Assembly: GCA_905479735.1 (NCBI GenBank)
Contig: CAJQNS010000059.1
Location: 1-44,882 of the forward strand
DNA: 44,882 nucleotides
Direction: 5' to 3'
DNA from: an uncultured Desulfofustis sp.
GTDB taxonomy: Bacteria > Desulfobacterota > Desulfobulbia > Desulfobulbales > Desulfocapsaceae
Both the position numbers and the translations under genes were made by a program. The stretch's first letter is position 1. The number at the start of each line of letters is the position of its first letter. Under the pieces are notes generated by a model. The model worked only from the letters and a program-made list of their open reading frames with translations, was not told the origin of the DNA and made no database searches. Positions 8,280 through 16,531 of the stretch are shown one piece after another.

Positions 8280-8741
8280 ATGTCCAACACCTTGAATTTG
8301 GAACATATATTCGATTATGACCAGAATTTTCAAACGATCATGCAGAGCATGCTGCAGTTCGCCCTGGAGTCGTCATTTCAGGGTGTCATGATAACTGAAG
8401 CTGAACCAGGTTATCCAATTGTCTACGTCAATCCGGCATTTTGTGAAATGACCGGCTATACTTTTGAAGAGCTGATCGGTAAATCCCCGGCCCTGCTTCA
8501 AGGGGAAAAATCAGAAAAAGCGGTCTTAGCTGAGCTGAAGGATAAACTAGACAAAGGTGATATTTTTCACGGAAAAACCTTCAACTACCGTAAAGATGGA
8601 TCAGAGTTCATCATGGAATGGAAAATTGTTCCCATTCGTGGAGTGGAAGGGGTCACCTCACACTATCTGGCAATTCAGCGAGAGCTCACAGGCACTGATC
8701 TGACAGACGGCTCCCTCGACACCACACTGCCTATTTTTTAG
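8280..8741 (+). CDS. Stand-alone PAS domain protein
   Basis: 153 aa, with one PAS domain covering residues ~25-135 (GVMITEAEPGYPIVYVNPAF, then the TGYTFEELIGKSPALLQG motif). The helix that holds the photoactive cysteine in LOV domains reads GKSPALLQG without Cys, so blue-light flavin-adduct chemistry is not expected. There is no kinase, GGDEF or other output domain, so it probably acts through a partner or as a single-domain sensor. A GGAG ribosome binding site precedes the ATG. The gene stands alone; a 151-bp repeat-like element follows it. Confidence 0.85.
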   Translation: MSNTLNLEHIFDYDQNFQTIMQSMLQFALESSFQGVMITEAEPGYPIVYVNPAFCEMTGYTFEELIGKSPALLQGEKSEKAVLAELKDKLDKGDIFHGKTFNYRKDGSEFIMEWKIVPIRGVEGVTSHYLAIQRELTGTDLTDGSLDTTLPIF

Positions 8742-8804
8742 GCGGCTACTGTATAAATAGTTGGATAATTTCCAGCCGAGCTCGATTGTCTGTTTAGAGA
8801 AAGT

Positions 8805-8955
8805 TTAAGGCTACCTTGCAAAATTGTCTTTTTGCCCAAACGCTGCGTTGCGTGTAAAAAATTTATCCTCGGAATATCAACTATATGCCTGCGGTAAAAT
8901 TTTCACATGCGCCTTGTTTTTGAACCAGAATCCTAATTTTGCAAAGTACCCTTAA
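8805..8955. repeat. MITE-like element with ~20-bp terminal inverted repeats
   Basis: A 151-bp intergenic segment whose ends are imperfect inverted repeats of about 20 nt (left TTAAGGCTACCTTGCAAAAT, right end its near-complement with two mismatches). It is AT-rich inside and has no coding capacity. It lies between the PAS gene and the dimethylargininase gene. No second copy is present in this window. Confidence 0.6.
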
Positions 8956-8983
8956 GGTTAAAAGATTCAGTGCAAAGGTTCGA

Positions 8984-9754
8984 TTACGGAGTGTCGTTGA
9001 AGGGGACACTCATACATGTTAATCCTGCTTCCGCTTTGGTAAATTCTGAAATATCCATTGCCACAACCTCGTAGTCCATCGACCTCACCAGCTCTATTGT
9101 TTCAGGTGCTGCCGAATTCATGCAGATGGAGTCGAAAATTGGCAGCACATTGGCACCAAATGGCTCCTGCGGCAGGGTCTCAATTTTTTTATAACGGGCA
9201 AAAGGGATTGTCTCGATCCAGTCGCTATTGATCAGTATGGTTTCACTGTCCAAGGCCGTACAACCGGTCTTGAGATGGAGGCATCCGGACACATTCACAG
9301 GAACGACCTCATAGCCCAGAGGCTCAATGATAGCGGCAAGTGCCTGGATTCCGGCTTTATTGGTCCTTGCAGACTGGCCGACAAAAATATTATTGCCAAT
9401 TTTCAGCACATCGCCGCCCTCAATCTTCGCAGGTAGCTGAAGTCGCTCAACGGGACGGTAGCGACTGAAGAACATTTCCAGCAGCGGCAGCTCTTGGCGA
9501 CGGGAGGCAACCCCCATCGAAGCGAGTACCGCCACCTCATCAAAGACGATAACAGGATCCTCCACGAATGCACAGTCCGGAAGCGAGCGATTATCAGTCA
9601 GGGTTATCACACGGCCCCCAAGTGTTTTCAATGAGTCGCAATAGTTCTTGTGTTGTTCAGCCGCCCTGGCAAAATCTATCGATTCACTGTTGACGAAGGT
9701 GAGTTCACACTGCTGCAGTGCGGGCGACGGTACATGGGTTAGAATGGTCAGCAT
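8984..9754 (-). CDS. Dimethylargininase (DDAH) family amidinohydrolase
   Basis: A 256-aa enzyme of the guanidine-modifying superfamily, predicted to hydrolyse N-omega-methylated arginines to citrulline and methylamines (EC 3.5.3.18 type). The catalytic residues line up well with bacterial DDAH: Glu112 in KIEGGDVL, His160 in GCLHLKTGCT and nucleophile Cys247 in LTCMSVPF near the C terminus. The substrate-loop DCAFVEDPVIV (60-70) is also present. The length is typical. A citrulline-forming or protein-arginine-metabolism neighbour is absent, so the physiological role is open. A possible 38-codon ORF ends 5 bp upstream. Confidence 0.92.
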   Translation of the reverse strand: MLTILTHVPSPALQQCELTFVNSESIDFARAAEQHKNYCDSLKTLGGRVITLTDNRSLPDCAFVEDPVIVFDEVAVLASMGVASRRQELPLLEMFFSRYRPVERLQLPAKIEGGDVLKIGNNIFVGQSARTNKAGIQALAAIIEPLGYEVVPVNVSGCLHLKTGCTALDSETILINSDWIETIPFARYKKIETLPQEPFGANVLPIFDSICMNSAAPETIELVRSMDYEVVAMDISEFTKAEAGLTCMSVPFNDTP

Positions 9755-9759
9755 AGATC

Positions 9760-9876
9760 TTATCCGGGTGGTGATATATAGGTCAGGGCAACATTTTCAG
9801 CTATCTCTTCAATATATTCCCTGGAAGCGGGAAGTCTGCCATCCAGCGCTTCTCTTTGGATGCTGTAAAGTAGCAT
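9760..9876 (-). CDS. Possible 38-aa ORF ahead of dimethylargininase
   Basis: This ORF begins with ATG at 9876, has AAGGA 4 nt upstream, and ends 5 bp before the dimethylargininase ATG. The peptide starts MLLYSIQREALDGRLPAS and ends TYISPPG; it reads as one amphipathic helix. The frame remains open upstream to about 10008 without another ATG, so it could also be the tail of a decayed gene. Placement suggests translational coupling. I do not recognise the peptide. Confidence 0.4.
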   Translation of the reverse strand: MLLYSIQREALDGRLPASREYIEEIAENVALTYISPPG

Positions 9877-10055
9877 AGATTCCTTAAGGGAGGTAACTTT
9901 CGTTAACCCAACCTGGTAGATGTCGAGACATAGAACACTGAGGCTTCCTCTTTCAATTTGATCCGAGAAGGGGTTATGCCAAAAGACCTTTCCTTTTTCG
10001 GCACTAATTCACCTGTCTTCTGGAAGAATTTAGTCCAAACGGTTAAACTGGATTC

Positions 10056-10541
10056 ATGAAAACCGTCGCCCGAGATATTATGGACACCGGGTTCCATACC
10101 ATATCCCCTCAAACCCCTATCAGTGAGGCGGTAAAGATCTTTAAACAGGCCAGCGGCAAGGAGGGACGCAGGATATTCGGTATGATGGTGCTGGATGACA
10201 GCGGCAAGCTGGTCGGCATGCTCTCCATGTATGACATCCTGCTGTTCATGCGCCCCAAGCATGTTCACATCTGGGGGAAAATGGATGACATAGACCTCGC
10301 TGGCATCATCGATCGCAGCTGTGAGAAAGCCAAGTCGATTCGGGTCGGCGACATCATGTCGCAGGAAATCGTCACCATTGGCCCGAACACTCATAAATTC
10401 ATGATACTGGATATCATGATCAAGCAGCATATTCGCCGTCTTCCAGTGGTGGAAAATGACAAGATTCTTGGCATCGTCTATATATCGGATCTTTTCTATG
10501 ATGTCTTGGATCGGTTTACAGATGTCAGGCCTCCTGGGTGA
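10056..10541 (+). CDS. CBS-domain pair protein
   Basis: 161 aa made of two CBS motifs (a Bateman module), at about residues 5-65 (DIMDTGFHTISPQTPISEA ...) and 95-155 (DIMSQEIVTIGPNTHKFM ... RRLPVVENDKILGIVYISD). Bateman modules bind adenosine nucleotides and sense energy state; there is no attached enzyme or channel domain. The stop overlaps the GTG start of the next CBS gene, so the two are translationally coupled and probably work together. There is no clear ribosome binding site before the ATG. Confidence 0.93.
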   Translation: MKTVARDIMDTGFHTISPQTPISEAVKIFKQASGKEGRRIFGMMVLDDSGKLVGMLSMYDILLFMRPKHVHIWGKMDDIDLAGIIDRSCEKAKSIRVGDIMSQEIVTIGPNTHKFMILDIMIKQHIRRLPVVENDKILGIVYISDLFYDVLDRFTDVRPPG

Positions 10542-11431
10542 GCAAATCTGTGCAAAACACACTTAGCGGCAAAGTCGTTGCCAGCGCCATACGGCGCAGA
10601 ATAAACATACTGGGGAAAAATTCGACCATTTCAAGTGCCATAAGTACTCTGATTAAGTACAAAATAGGTGGTCTCCTCGTTGTCGATGAAGATCAGAGTC
10701 CTATCGGGGTTGTGTCTAAAACCAACATCCTCGGTGCCTATTATGCATCCCTCCCCCTTGACTCGCCTCTGGAACACCTCATGACAAGTCCTGCGCTCTT
10801 CTGTCAACTAGATGATCCCCTGGAAAAAGCGCTGGGAAAAATGAAGGAGCACCAGATATATAGACTTTATGTAAAAGACCCGGAGAATGATTCGGTTGTC
10901 GGAGCCCTGGCCTATCCCGACATCGTCGCCATATTATACGAATACTGCTCCCGTTGCCCCCAGAGTCTGTTTAGTCAGACACCTGATTCGACTGAGACAG
11001 GAATCGAACGATCTCTGGTAGCTGACTGCATGACCAGAGGCATCAAAAGTGTCAACATGGACGAGCTGCTTTATCAGGTTGTCGAGGAACTGACCATGCA
11101 TCACATGGGGGCGATTCTGGTCATCGATGCAGACGGACACGGCCGGGGTGTGATATCAAAGACTGACTTGATTTTGGCTTACAATCACGGCGTTTCACTG
11201 GAGACCCCTGCCTCAGAAATGATGTCAGTTCCGATTCGCAGCTGCAGGGAAAACGATATGCTGGAGGAAGCCATCCGCAGCATGATCTTCTCAGATGTGC
11301 ATCGGCTCTTTGTGAAGGTTCCGAACTCTGAAGAATTCAGTGGTGTGTTTTCCCTCACCGATGCCGCAAGAAACAAATCGGGATCGTGCCTGGCATGCAC
11401 CTCCAGCAGGATCCAGATAACTTCTCACTGA
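10538..11431 (+). CDS. Protein with two CBS-domain pairs
   Basis: 297 aa with four CBS motifs in two Bateman modules (about residues 10-130 and 160-280). Recognisable pieces are KYKIGGLLVVDEDQSPIGVV, and HHMGAILVIDADGHGRGVIS in the second module. No catalytic domain is visible. The start is GTG, overlapping the upstream CBS gene by 4 bp. Together the pair gives six CBS motifs from one transcript, suggesting a nucleotide-responsive regulator whose effector is not in the neighbourhood. The C terminus ends in a short Ser/Cys-rich tail. Confidence 0.92.
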   Translation: MSKSVQNTLSGKVVASAIRRRINILGKNSTISSAISTLIKYKIGGLLVVDEDQSPIGVVSKTNILGAYYASLPLDSPLEHLMTSPALFCQLDDPLEKALGKMKEHQIYRLYVKDPENDSVVGALAYPDIVAILYEYCSRCPQSLFSQTPDSTETGIERSLVADCMTRGIKSVNMDELLYQVVEELTMHHMGAILVIDADGHGRGVISKTDLILAYNHGVSLETPASEMMSVPIRSCRENDMLEEAIRSMIFSDVHRLFVKVPNSEEFSGVFSLTDAARNKSGSCLACTSSRIQITSH

Positions 11432-11797
11432 CATGAACCTGATCAGAAGAGATGAGTAAAACTGGTCTTGTCAATCAACAACATTTTTCAGGGGATCTGC
11501 TGGGGATCAATGACAATGGCAGGAAAGAAAAGATAATTGCTTTTACCGACCATACCTGATAAGCAGTTTCTCTATACATAACGTCACGGACAAACCCGCT
11601 TCACGCTTGTTATCCTTTGAGCGAGTGCTGCTTGCTGTCTTTAAGGGCAAGTTTGCCGATTCTTTTTCGCCACCCGAATCTGGTTCTCCCATCTCTTTGA
11701 GGATCTTCTGTCGCGAAAATTGTTCCATCGTTATTGATTTGAACTATTGGCCTTTGGTAATTCGCAGTATATCACAAGCTCTAATATGGAGACGATC
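11432..11797. other. Intergenic region between CBS and FKBP genes
   Basis: 366 bp with no convincing gene. A minus-strand frame at 11543-11728 (61 aa, Lys/Ser-rich) has no good ribosome binding site. At 11573-11583 the sequence TATACATAACG matches the terminal repeat of the 145-bp MITE-like family, but no core or second end follows. Confidence 0.5.
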
Positions 11798-12229
11798 ATG
11801 ACCCAGGCAAAGAACGGAGACAGTGTAACATTGCACTATACCGGTAAACTCAGCGACGGAACTATATTTGATTCCTCGGAAGGACGGGATCCCCTCCCTT
11901 GCACTCTCGGCAGTGGTCAAGTCATACCCGGTTTTGAAGAAGCAATTATTGGCATGTCAGAGGGTGAATCAAAGACTGTCACTATTCCCCAGGATAAAGC
12001 GTATGGCCCTTATGATGCCCAAAAGATAATTAATTTCCCCATCGACCAGGTACCACCTGATATCAAGCCAGAAAAAGGAATGATGCTGCAGCTCCATAGT
12101 CAGGAGGGGCAGCCGTTTACCGTACGGGTCACAGAAGTCGCAGAGGAACATGTAACACTTGATGCAAATCCTCCTCTGGCGGGCAAGGATCTCATTTTTG
12201 ACATCCAAGTGGTATCGATCGAGTCGTAA
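11798..12229 (+). CDS. FKBP-type peptidyl-prolyl isomerase (SlyD-like)
   Basis: A 143-aa cytosolic prolyl isomerase/chaperone. It begins GDSVTLHYTGKLSDGTIFDSS, has the GSGQVIPGFEEAIIGM block of FKBP folds, and contains an inserted flap (IPQDKAYGPYDAQKI to about residue 120) as in SlyD, where the insert binds unfolded chains. The His-rich nickel-binding tail of E. coli SlyD is absent. I start at 11798: a TGGAG ribosome binding site lies 6 nt before this ATG, while the frame opens further upstream at 11747. A large hairpin follows the gene. Confidence 0.93.
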   Translation: MTQAKNGDSVTLHYTGKLSDGTIFDSSEGRDPLPCTLGSGQVIPGFEEAIIGMSEGESKTVTIPQDKAYGPYDAQKIINFPIDQVPPDIKPEKGMMLQLHSQEGQPFTVRVTEVAEEHVTLDANPPLAGKDLIFDIQVVSIES

Positions 12230-12249
12230 CTAAGACTCTTTCTACAATT

Positions 12250-12320
12250 AACTCGGGAGTTATAGCTCAGCTCCGTTATCCCCTGCTAGAAAAGCACAGG
12301 GCTGAGCTATCACCCGAGTT
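12250..12320. terminator. Long hairpin after FKBP gene
   Basis: Arms AACTCGGG and CCCGAGTT enclose a second arm pair, ATAGCTCAGC and GCTGAGCTAT, with a loop of about 27 nt. It lies 20 bp after the FKBP stop. There is no U-tract, so it may be a processing or stabilising structure rather than an intrinsic terminator. Confidence 0.45.
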
Positions 12321-12473
12321 GAGAAGATCTGCCCCACCCTGTCCACATTCAACCATAATATGGATCAGCCCTGGATCATGAGATAAGGCAGTAATCGAGC
12401 ATCCTTCTCTCTATCTAATGTCTCCTGGCAGCTGAGCGCCGGTCTATAGCCAAAGGGCAGATGAGTCGGGTTG

Positions 12474-14285
12474 TCAAATGGCCTGCATTACCACAACCGT
12501 CATATCGTCGTATTGCATGGAACCCGCCTGATGCTCTCTTACTGCTTTGATTAACTGGTCGCATACCACAGAAGCAGATGGATTATCCATCCTGCCGACA
12601 GCTCCGACAAGGCCGTCGTAGCCAAAATTCACATTTTGTCGGTTAGGTGCATCAGTTATCCCGTCGGAGCAGAGCAACAGCATACTGCCCCTGGTGAGTT
12701 CAATCGTCTGTTCGTCCAAGGCAATCTCTTCAAGTACCCCCAAGGCCTGGCCCTTCGCTTTGGGCAGGCGCTGAGCAGAGCCCTGGCCATCGAAAAAAAA
12801 CGGTATTTCATGACCGGCTCGAACATACTGGAACTGGCGCGTTATGGCATTCAATACCCCGAAGACAACGGTTACGAACATTTCCTTATCGTTCATATCC
12901 AGGAGATGGCTATTAACACTTCGCAGCACTTCCTGCACAGACCGACCTGGATGGGCTTCGGCGCGCAGCAAACTGCGGACCATGGCCATGAACAGGGCGG
13001 CCGGTACGCCCTTGTCGGAGACATCACCAACTGCAATACCAAGTAAATTATCTCCGAGCGGAATAAAATCGAAAAAATCGCCACCCACGGACTTGGCCGG
13101 AAGCATGGTAGCACTGAACTCGTACCCTGCCAGGCGGGGAATAGAACGTGGCAACATGCTCTTCTGGATTTCACCGGCCACCGATAACTCAGATTCCAGC
13201 TTGGAGAGCCGCTCAATTTGCGCCACCTGTTCTGCAACTCGAGTTTCCAGCTCTGCGTTCCATCCGGTGAGCTCTTTCGCCTGTTTTATAACTCGAGTTT
13301 CAAGTTTTGTGTTCCACTCGGCAATCTCCTTCGCCTGTTCTTCCACCTTGCGGCTTTTTTCCTCGATCTCCTTGAAGAGTCTCACATTCTCGATTGCAAT
13401 TACAGCCTCGTCGGCAAAGGTCTTGAGAAGCTCTATCTGCTTTCTGGTGAGTGGGCGGACCTCCATTCGGCGGATCAGAATTGCACCAATGGCAACCCCT
13501 TCTCGAAGCATAGGAGTAACAAACGTGGTTCGATGGCCGAACTCCAGGGCCAGGGAAGCGCCCAGAGGAAACTGGGCTGAAGCTGCCTGCAGGTCATGCA
13601 CATGGATTGAGCGACAGTCAACGACCGCTTGTCCTGCCACCCAGTCACGGTCTATGCGATGTAATGTTCCAATCGGCCAGAGGGGGTTTTTTCCATATTT
13701 TGCCACAAGGCGAAGCGCATCACCCTCAACCTTAAAGATTTCGGCATCGTTTACATCACAGAGGCGGGCGGCGTTTTCGGCTACCGTCTCCAGAATCAAC
13801 TGGAGATCAGAGGGAGAGCTTGAAATCGCCCGCAAAATCTCGCTTATTGCTGTTTTTTGCTGTTCAGCTTCGGAGGGTTCAAGTGAGTTCCGTTCGGTTT
13901 CTTCCCCATTACTTTCCTGTACTGATTCTCTGAAGGAATGATTCCCGATAAGCAACGATTTGATCTCATTGTTGGGGATTGCCAGAAACCGGCTGGGTTC
14001 TGCTGTCATAATCGACGAGGTAAGCACACCGTCGCCAAACCCCACCCAGCCGAAATGCTCTCCAGGATCATAGTATGACAATACCCGTTCATCGCCGTTT
14101 GCATCAATTTCTACTGCTTTTGCCCGCCCTTCAAGAACTATAAACAGAGCGTCGCTGGAACTTCCCTTCTCCAAGACGATTGTCTCTTTCGGAAGAGTGT
14201 GAGTCATCGTTTTCTCCAGAAAGATTTTCGACTCGTTCTCTGTCAGCCCCAAACGGGTTAAGACGATTTCCCGATTTTTGGTCAT
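12474..14285 (-). CDS. cNMP-binding/GAF/PP2C (RsbU-type) serine phosphatase
   Basis: 603 aa. Residues ~15-125 form a cyclic-nucleotide-binding (CRP-like) domain (LFIVLEGRAKAVEID, DPGEHFGWVG). Residues ~155-315 are a GAF domain. Residues ~320-370 are a coiled coil with two near-identical repeats (EWNTKLETRV, GWNAELETRV). Residues ~385-600 form a SpoIIE/RsbU PP2C phosphatase with the metal-binding motifs AKSVGGDFFDF, CSDGITDA and YDDMTVVV. Such proteins dephosphorylate anti-sigma-factor antagonists in partner-switching cascades; no antagonist or anti-sigma gene is adjacent. I chose ATG 14285 over a GTG at 14294 because AGGTG lies upstream at normal spacing. Confidence 0.93.
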   Translation of the reverse strand: MTKNREIVLTRLGLTENESKIFLEKTMTHTLPKETIVLEKGSSSDALFIVLEGRAKAVEIDANGDERVLSYYDPGEHFGWVGFGDGVLTSSIMTAEPSRFLAIPNNEIKSLLIGNHSFRESVQESNGEETERNSLEPSEAEQQKTAISEILRAISSSPSDLQLILETVAENAARLCDVNDAEIFKVEGDALRLVAKYGKNPLWPIGTLHRIDRDWVAGQAVVDCRSIHVHDLQAASAQFPLGASLALEFGHRTTFVTPMLREGVAIGAILIRRMEVRPLTRKQIELLKTFADEAVIAIENVRLFKEIEEKSRKVEEQAKEIAEWNTKLETRVIKQAKELTGWNAELETRVAEQVAQIERLSKLESELSVAGEIQKSMLPRSIPRLAGYEFSATMLPAKSVGGDFFDFIPLGDNLLGIAVGDVSDKGVPAALFMAMVRSLLRAEAHPGRSVQEVLRSVNSHLLDMNDKEMFVTVVFGVLNAITRQFQYVRAGHEIPFFFDGQGSAQRLPKAKGQALGVLEEIALDEQTIELTRGSMLLLCSDGITDAPNRQNVNFGYDGLVGAVGRMDNPSASVVCDQLIKAVREHQAGSMQYDDMTVVVMQAI

Positions 14286-14312
14286 CGCTGCCACACCTAT
14301 TTGACCGGGTGT

Positions 14313-14498
14313 TTAAAGGACGGTGCCACACCCGAAGAAATTTCTACCTGTCCGCTGCAGTTTATAGGAGATCGCCAAGCCATCGAATGAGTATTTGGAT
14401 ACTGGTTTCGTATTCGAAAGTAGCTGAATTTTAGTCGAAATTTTCAGATAAATTTTACCTGTAACTACCACAGCCGAGAGGAGGGATAAGCGACCCAT
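14313..14498 (-). CDS. Possible small hydrophobic-N-terminus protein
   Basis: A 61-aa frame starting MGRLSLLSAVVVTGK, with AAGGAG 9 nt before the ATG. It lies 27 bp upstream of the PP2C gene on the same strand. The N terminus resembles a short signal or membrane segment; the rest is basic and not recognisable. It could be a leader ORF. Upstream, up to 14774, I see no other gene except a 12-codon plus-strand ORF at about 14674 that has a good ribosome binding site. Confidence 0.3.
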   Translation of the reverse strand: MGRLSLLSAVVVTGKIYLKISTKIQLLSNTKPVSKYSFDGLAISYKLQRTGRNFFGCGTVL

Positions 14499-14774
14499 GA
14501 TACAGCACTCCTTGTTTACTACCCCAAAAACTACATGCCACATTGTGGTATTAATTAAATCACATTAAACTTGCCGGGTCAAGTGTCAAATCCAATTAGG
14601 TGTCAGGAAACAATATCACGTTAAATGACTAATATTGACTGCCGGGGATGAAGCAATAAAGAGGCGGAGGGAAAATGAGTGTGAGGTTGGAATTGTTCCT
14701 TATCGGTAAATAGATTACCCTTTGACTATGCAGCTGCCACCCCCAATACACTACCAAATAGAGGAACTCTTCTA

Positions 14775-15188
14775 ATGCCAATGACTTATAGACGATTACT
14801 TCTGGTAATTGGTGCTTTGATGATACACTTACTGGTTAGCGGGACAGGACAGGCTCAAAACACAGGCATTTATTCACCCGAACTATTGGCGATGCAGGGT
14901 CGTTGGGTTCGGACTGATGCCCCATACATTATTGAATTACGACAAAACCAAAGCCACAAACTGCAGGCCTCCTATTTCAACCCTCGTCCGATACACGTTG
15001 AGGAAACGGAAACTGCCAAAAAAGACGGTCTCCAGTATGTCATGATAAAATTGCAGGATGTCAATTATGAAGGTTCAGTATATCTATTAAATTACAATCG
15101 AGAAAAGGATACACTTCAAGGAATTTACCTGCATGGAGGAAGTGGACAGCGTTTTCAGGTGAGTTTCTCCAGACAGACTTCCCCGTGA
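14775..15188 (+). CDS. Small exported protein, unknown function
   Basis: 137 aa with an N-terminal signal peptide: basic MPMTYRR, a hydrophobic core to about residue 22, then a likely cleavage site after GQA. The mature part (~110 aa) is rich in beta-strand pattern (GRWVRTDAPYIIELRQ; LQGIYLHGGSGQRFQVSF) and has no cysteine. It is probably periplasmic. I do not recognise a named family, although the pattern fits small lipocalin-like or ligand-binding beta barrels. No operon partner is visible; a 145-bp repeat follows at 15319. Confidence 0.7.
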   Translation: MPMTYRRLLLVIGALMIHLLVSGTGQAQNTGIYSPELLAMQGRWVRTDAPYIIELRQNQSHKLQASYFNPRPIHVEETETAKKDGLQYVMIKLQDVNYEGSVYLLNYNREKDTLQGIYLHGGSGQRFQVSFSRQTSP

Positions 15189-15318
15189 GAATGTTGGGGT
15201 TGGCTGCCGTCAGAGTCGATCCCTGCTAACCTTCCTGCTTCTGTCAACAGATCGTCCCATCCCTCAAATACTGAGGCTGCGCAGAGACCGTTTCAATTTT
15301 TCCCCAATCAAGAGTTAC

Positions 15319-15463
15319 TATACATAACGACATAAGTTCAAGACGCCCTCTCAGGCAAGGCACGAGCGAGGAGCCGGCGGAGCAGCCTGGTAGTGCTGTG
15401 AGCAGGCACCACAGCGAGCAACGCAGCATGAGGGGATGGTTTGGACTTATGTCGTTATGTATA
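15319..15463 (+). repeat. 145-bp MITE-like element, copy 1
   Basis: It has terminal inverted repeats of about 23 bp (TATACATAACGACATAAGT and its complement at the right end) and no ORF of its own. It is nearly identical to 19478-19622, with the same length and orientation. The core contains CAGCCTGGTAGTGCTGTGAG. The ends begin and finish with TA, consistent with TA-targeting (mariner-like) mobilisation in trans. Confidence 0.88.
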
Positions 15464-15760
15464 AAAAGTCATCGGCTACTCATAGCTTTGCTAAGAGATT
15501 CTTCCTGGGCTATCTGAAACACTGCTCGGAAAAAATAGCCAAACCAGTTTTACCCCTATTGCCATCTTGAAGATAAGTTCGGAATCCGGCTTCCACCTTG
15601 GAGCTGCAGCCCAAACTGCTTTTTACATTGTCCGGCGCTTCTAACTGAAAAGTAATTATCCAGTCAATTGTATTCAATTAGCCCTACCGACCTCTTGAAT
15701 ACACTCTGTCTATTTGATACAAAAAAGTATAGAGAATGGTATTTGACGGGATTATTTGTC

Positions 15761-16531
15761 ATGTCCAACAGTCAATATTATTGCCGCATGATTTTCTCGA
15801 AAATGGTGCTGCATCGTCAATTTCTAAGTGCGGCGGTATGTATTCTGCTGCTCGCCCAACTTACCTCAAGGTCTTCAATGGCGGCGGAATATTCTCCTGC
15901 AGCCGAGCAGAACAGTGCCGTTCAAGAAATGCTTGAGGTAATTCAAAGTTATGGCATGAAAGACCCTAAAATTCTGCGGGCTATTGAGAGGGTCCCCCGG
16001 CACAGATTTGTACCGGAGAATAAAAGAAAATACAGCTATGACGACACGCCACTTCCAATAGGCTATGGCCAGACCATTTCCCAACCATACATCGTTGCCG
16101 AAATGACCCGGCAACTTCAGCTTTCAGCAACCTCGAAAATACTTGAGATCGGAACTGGCTCAGGCTATCAGGCAGCAGTACTGGCTGAAATTACCCCCCA
16201 TGTATACAGTATAGAAATTATCGAGCCATTGCTCGAACGAGCCCGGAAAACCCTGCTGGAAAACGGCTATGGAGATATCCGACTTCTTCATGCTGACGGC
16301 TATTACGGATGGCCGCAGGCTGCACCTTTTGATGGGATTATTGTCACTTGTGCGGCAGCCCACATACCACCGCCTCTGATAGAGCAACTCGCGGTCGGCG
16401 GCAGGATGCTTATTCCGGTTGGAAAACGATTCGGCACCCAATTCCTAATACTGGTTACCAAAAACGAAGATCAGTCGATTACCAGCAGAAATCTCATGGC
16501 GGTCCGTTTTGTGCCTTTGGTCAGAGAATGA
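15761..16531 (+). CDS. Exported protein-L-isoaspartate O-methyltransferase-like protein
   Basis: 256 aa. Residues ~1-45 carry a hydrophobic export signal (FLSAAVCILLLAQLTSRSSM, then AA-E). The catalytic part has the PIMT hallmarks: VPRHRFVP, the PLPIGYGQTISQPYIVAEM motif, and the SAM-binding ILEIGTGSGYQAAVLAEI. PIMT methylates L-isoaspartyl residues for repair of damaged proteins, using cytosolic SAM; an exported version raises the question of where it meets SAM. Several in-frame starts exist (15761, 15795 and 15807), none with a strong ribosome binding site. Its stop overlaps the next gene's ATG (ATGA), so the two are coupled. Confidence 0.88.
   Translation: MSNSQYYCRMIFSKMVLHRQFLSAAVCILLLAQLTSRSSMAAEYSPAAEQNSAVQEMLEVIQSYGMKDPKILRAIERVPRHRFVPENKRKYSYDDTPLPIGYGQTISQPYIVAEMTRQLQLSATSKILEIGTGSGYQAAVLAEITPHVYSIEIIEPLLERARKTLLENGYGDIRLLHADGYYGWPQAAPFDGIIVTCAAAHIPPPLIEQLAVGGRMLIPVGKRFGTQFLILVTKNEDQSITSRNLMAVRFVPLVRE

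Noticed and set aside
8280-8741. PAS protein as a LOV photoreceptor
   Set aside because: The adduct-forming Cys of the GxNCRFLQ motif is absent.
9903-10562. 219-aa antisense frame over the first CBS gene
   Set aside because: The CBS motifs on the plus strand are clear and the antisense product is not family-like.
11573-11583. Single TATACATAACG as a possible MITE remnant
   Set aside because: Only one 11-nt end is present, with no core or opposite end; may be chance.
12844-13941. 365-aa open frame antisense to the PP2C phosphatase gene
   Set aside because: The sense strand has clear cNMP, GAF and PP2C domains; the antisense product is Ser/Arg-rich low-complexity.
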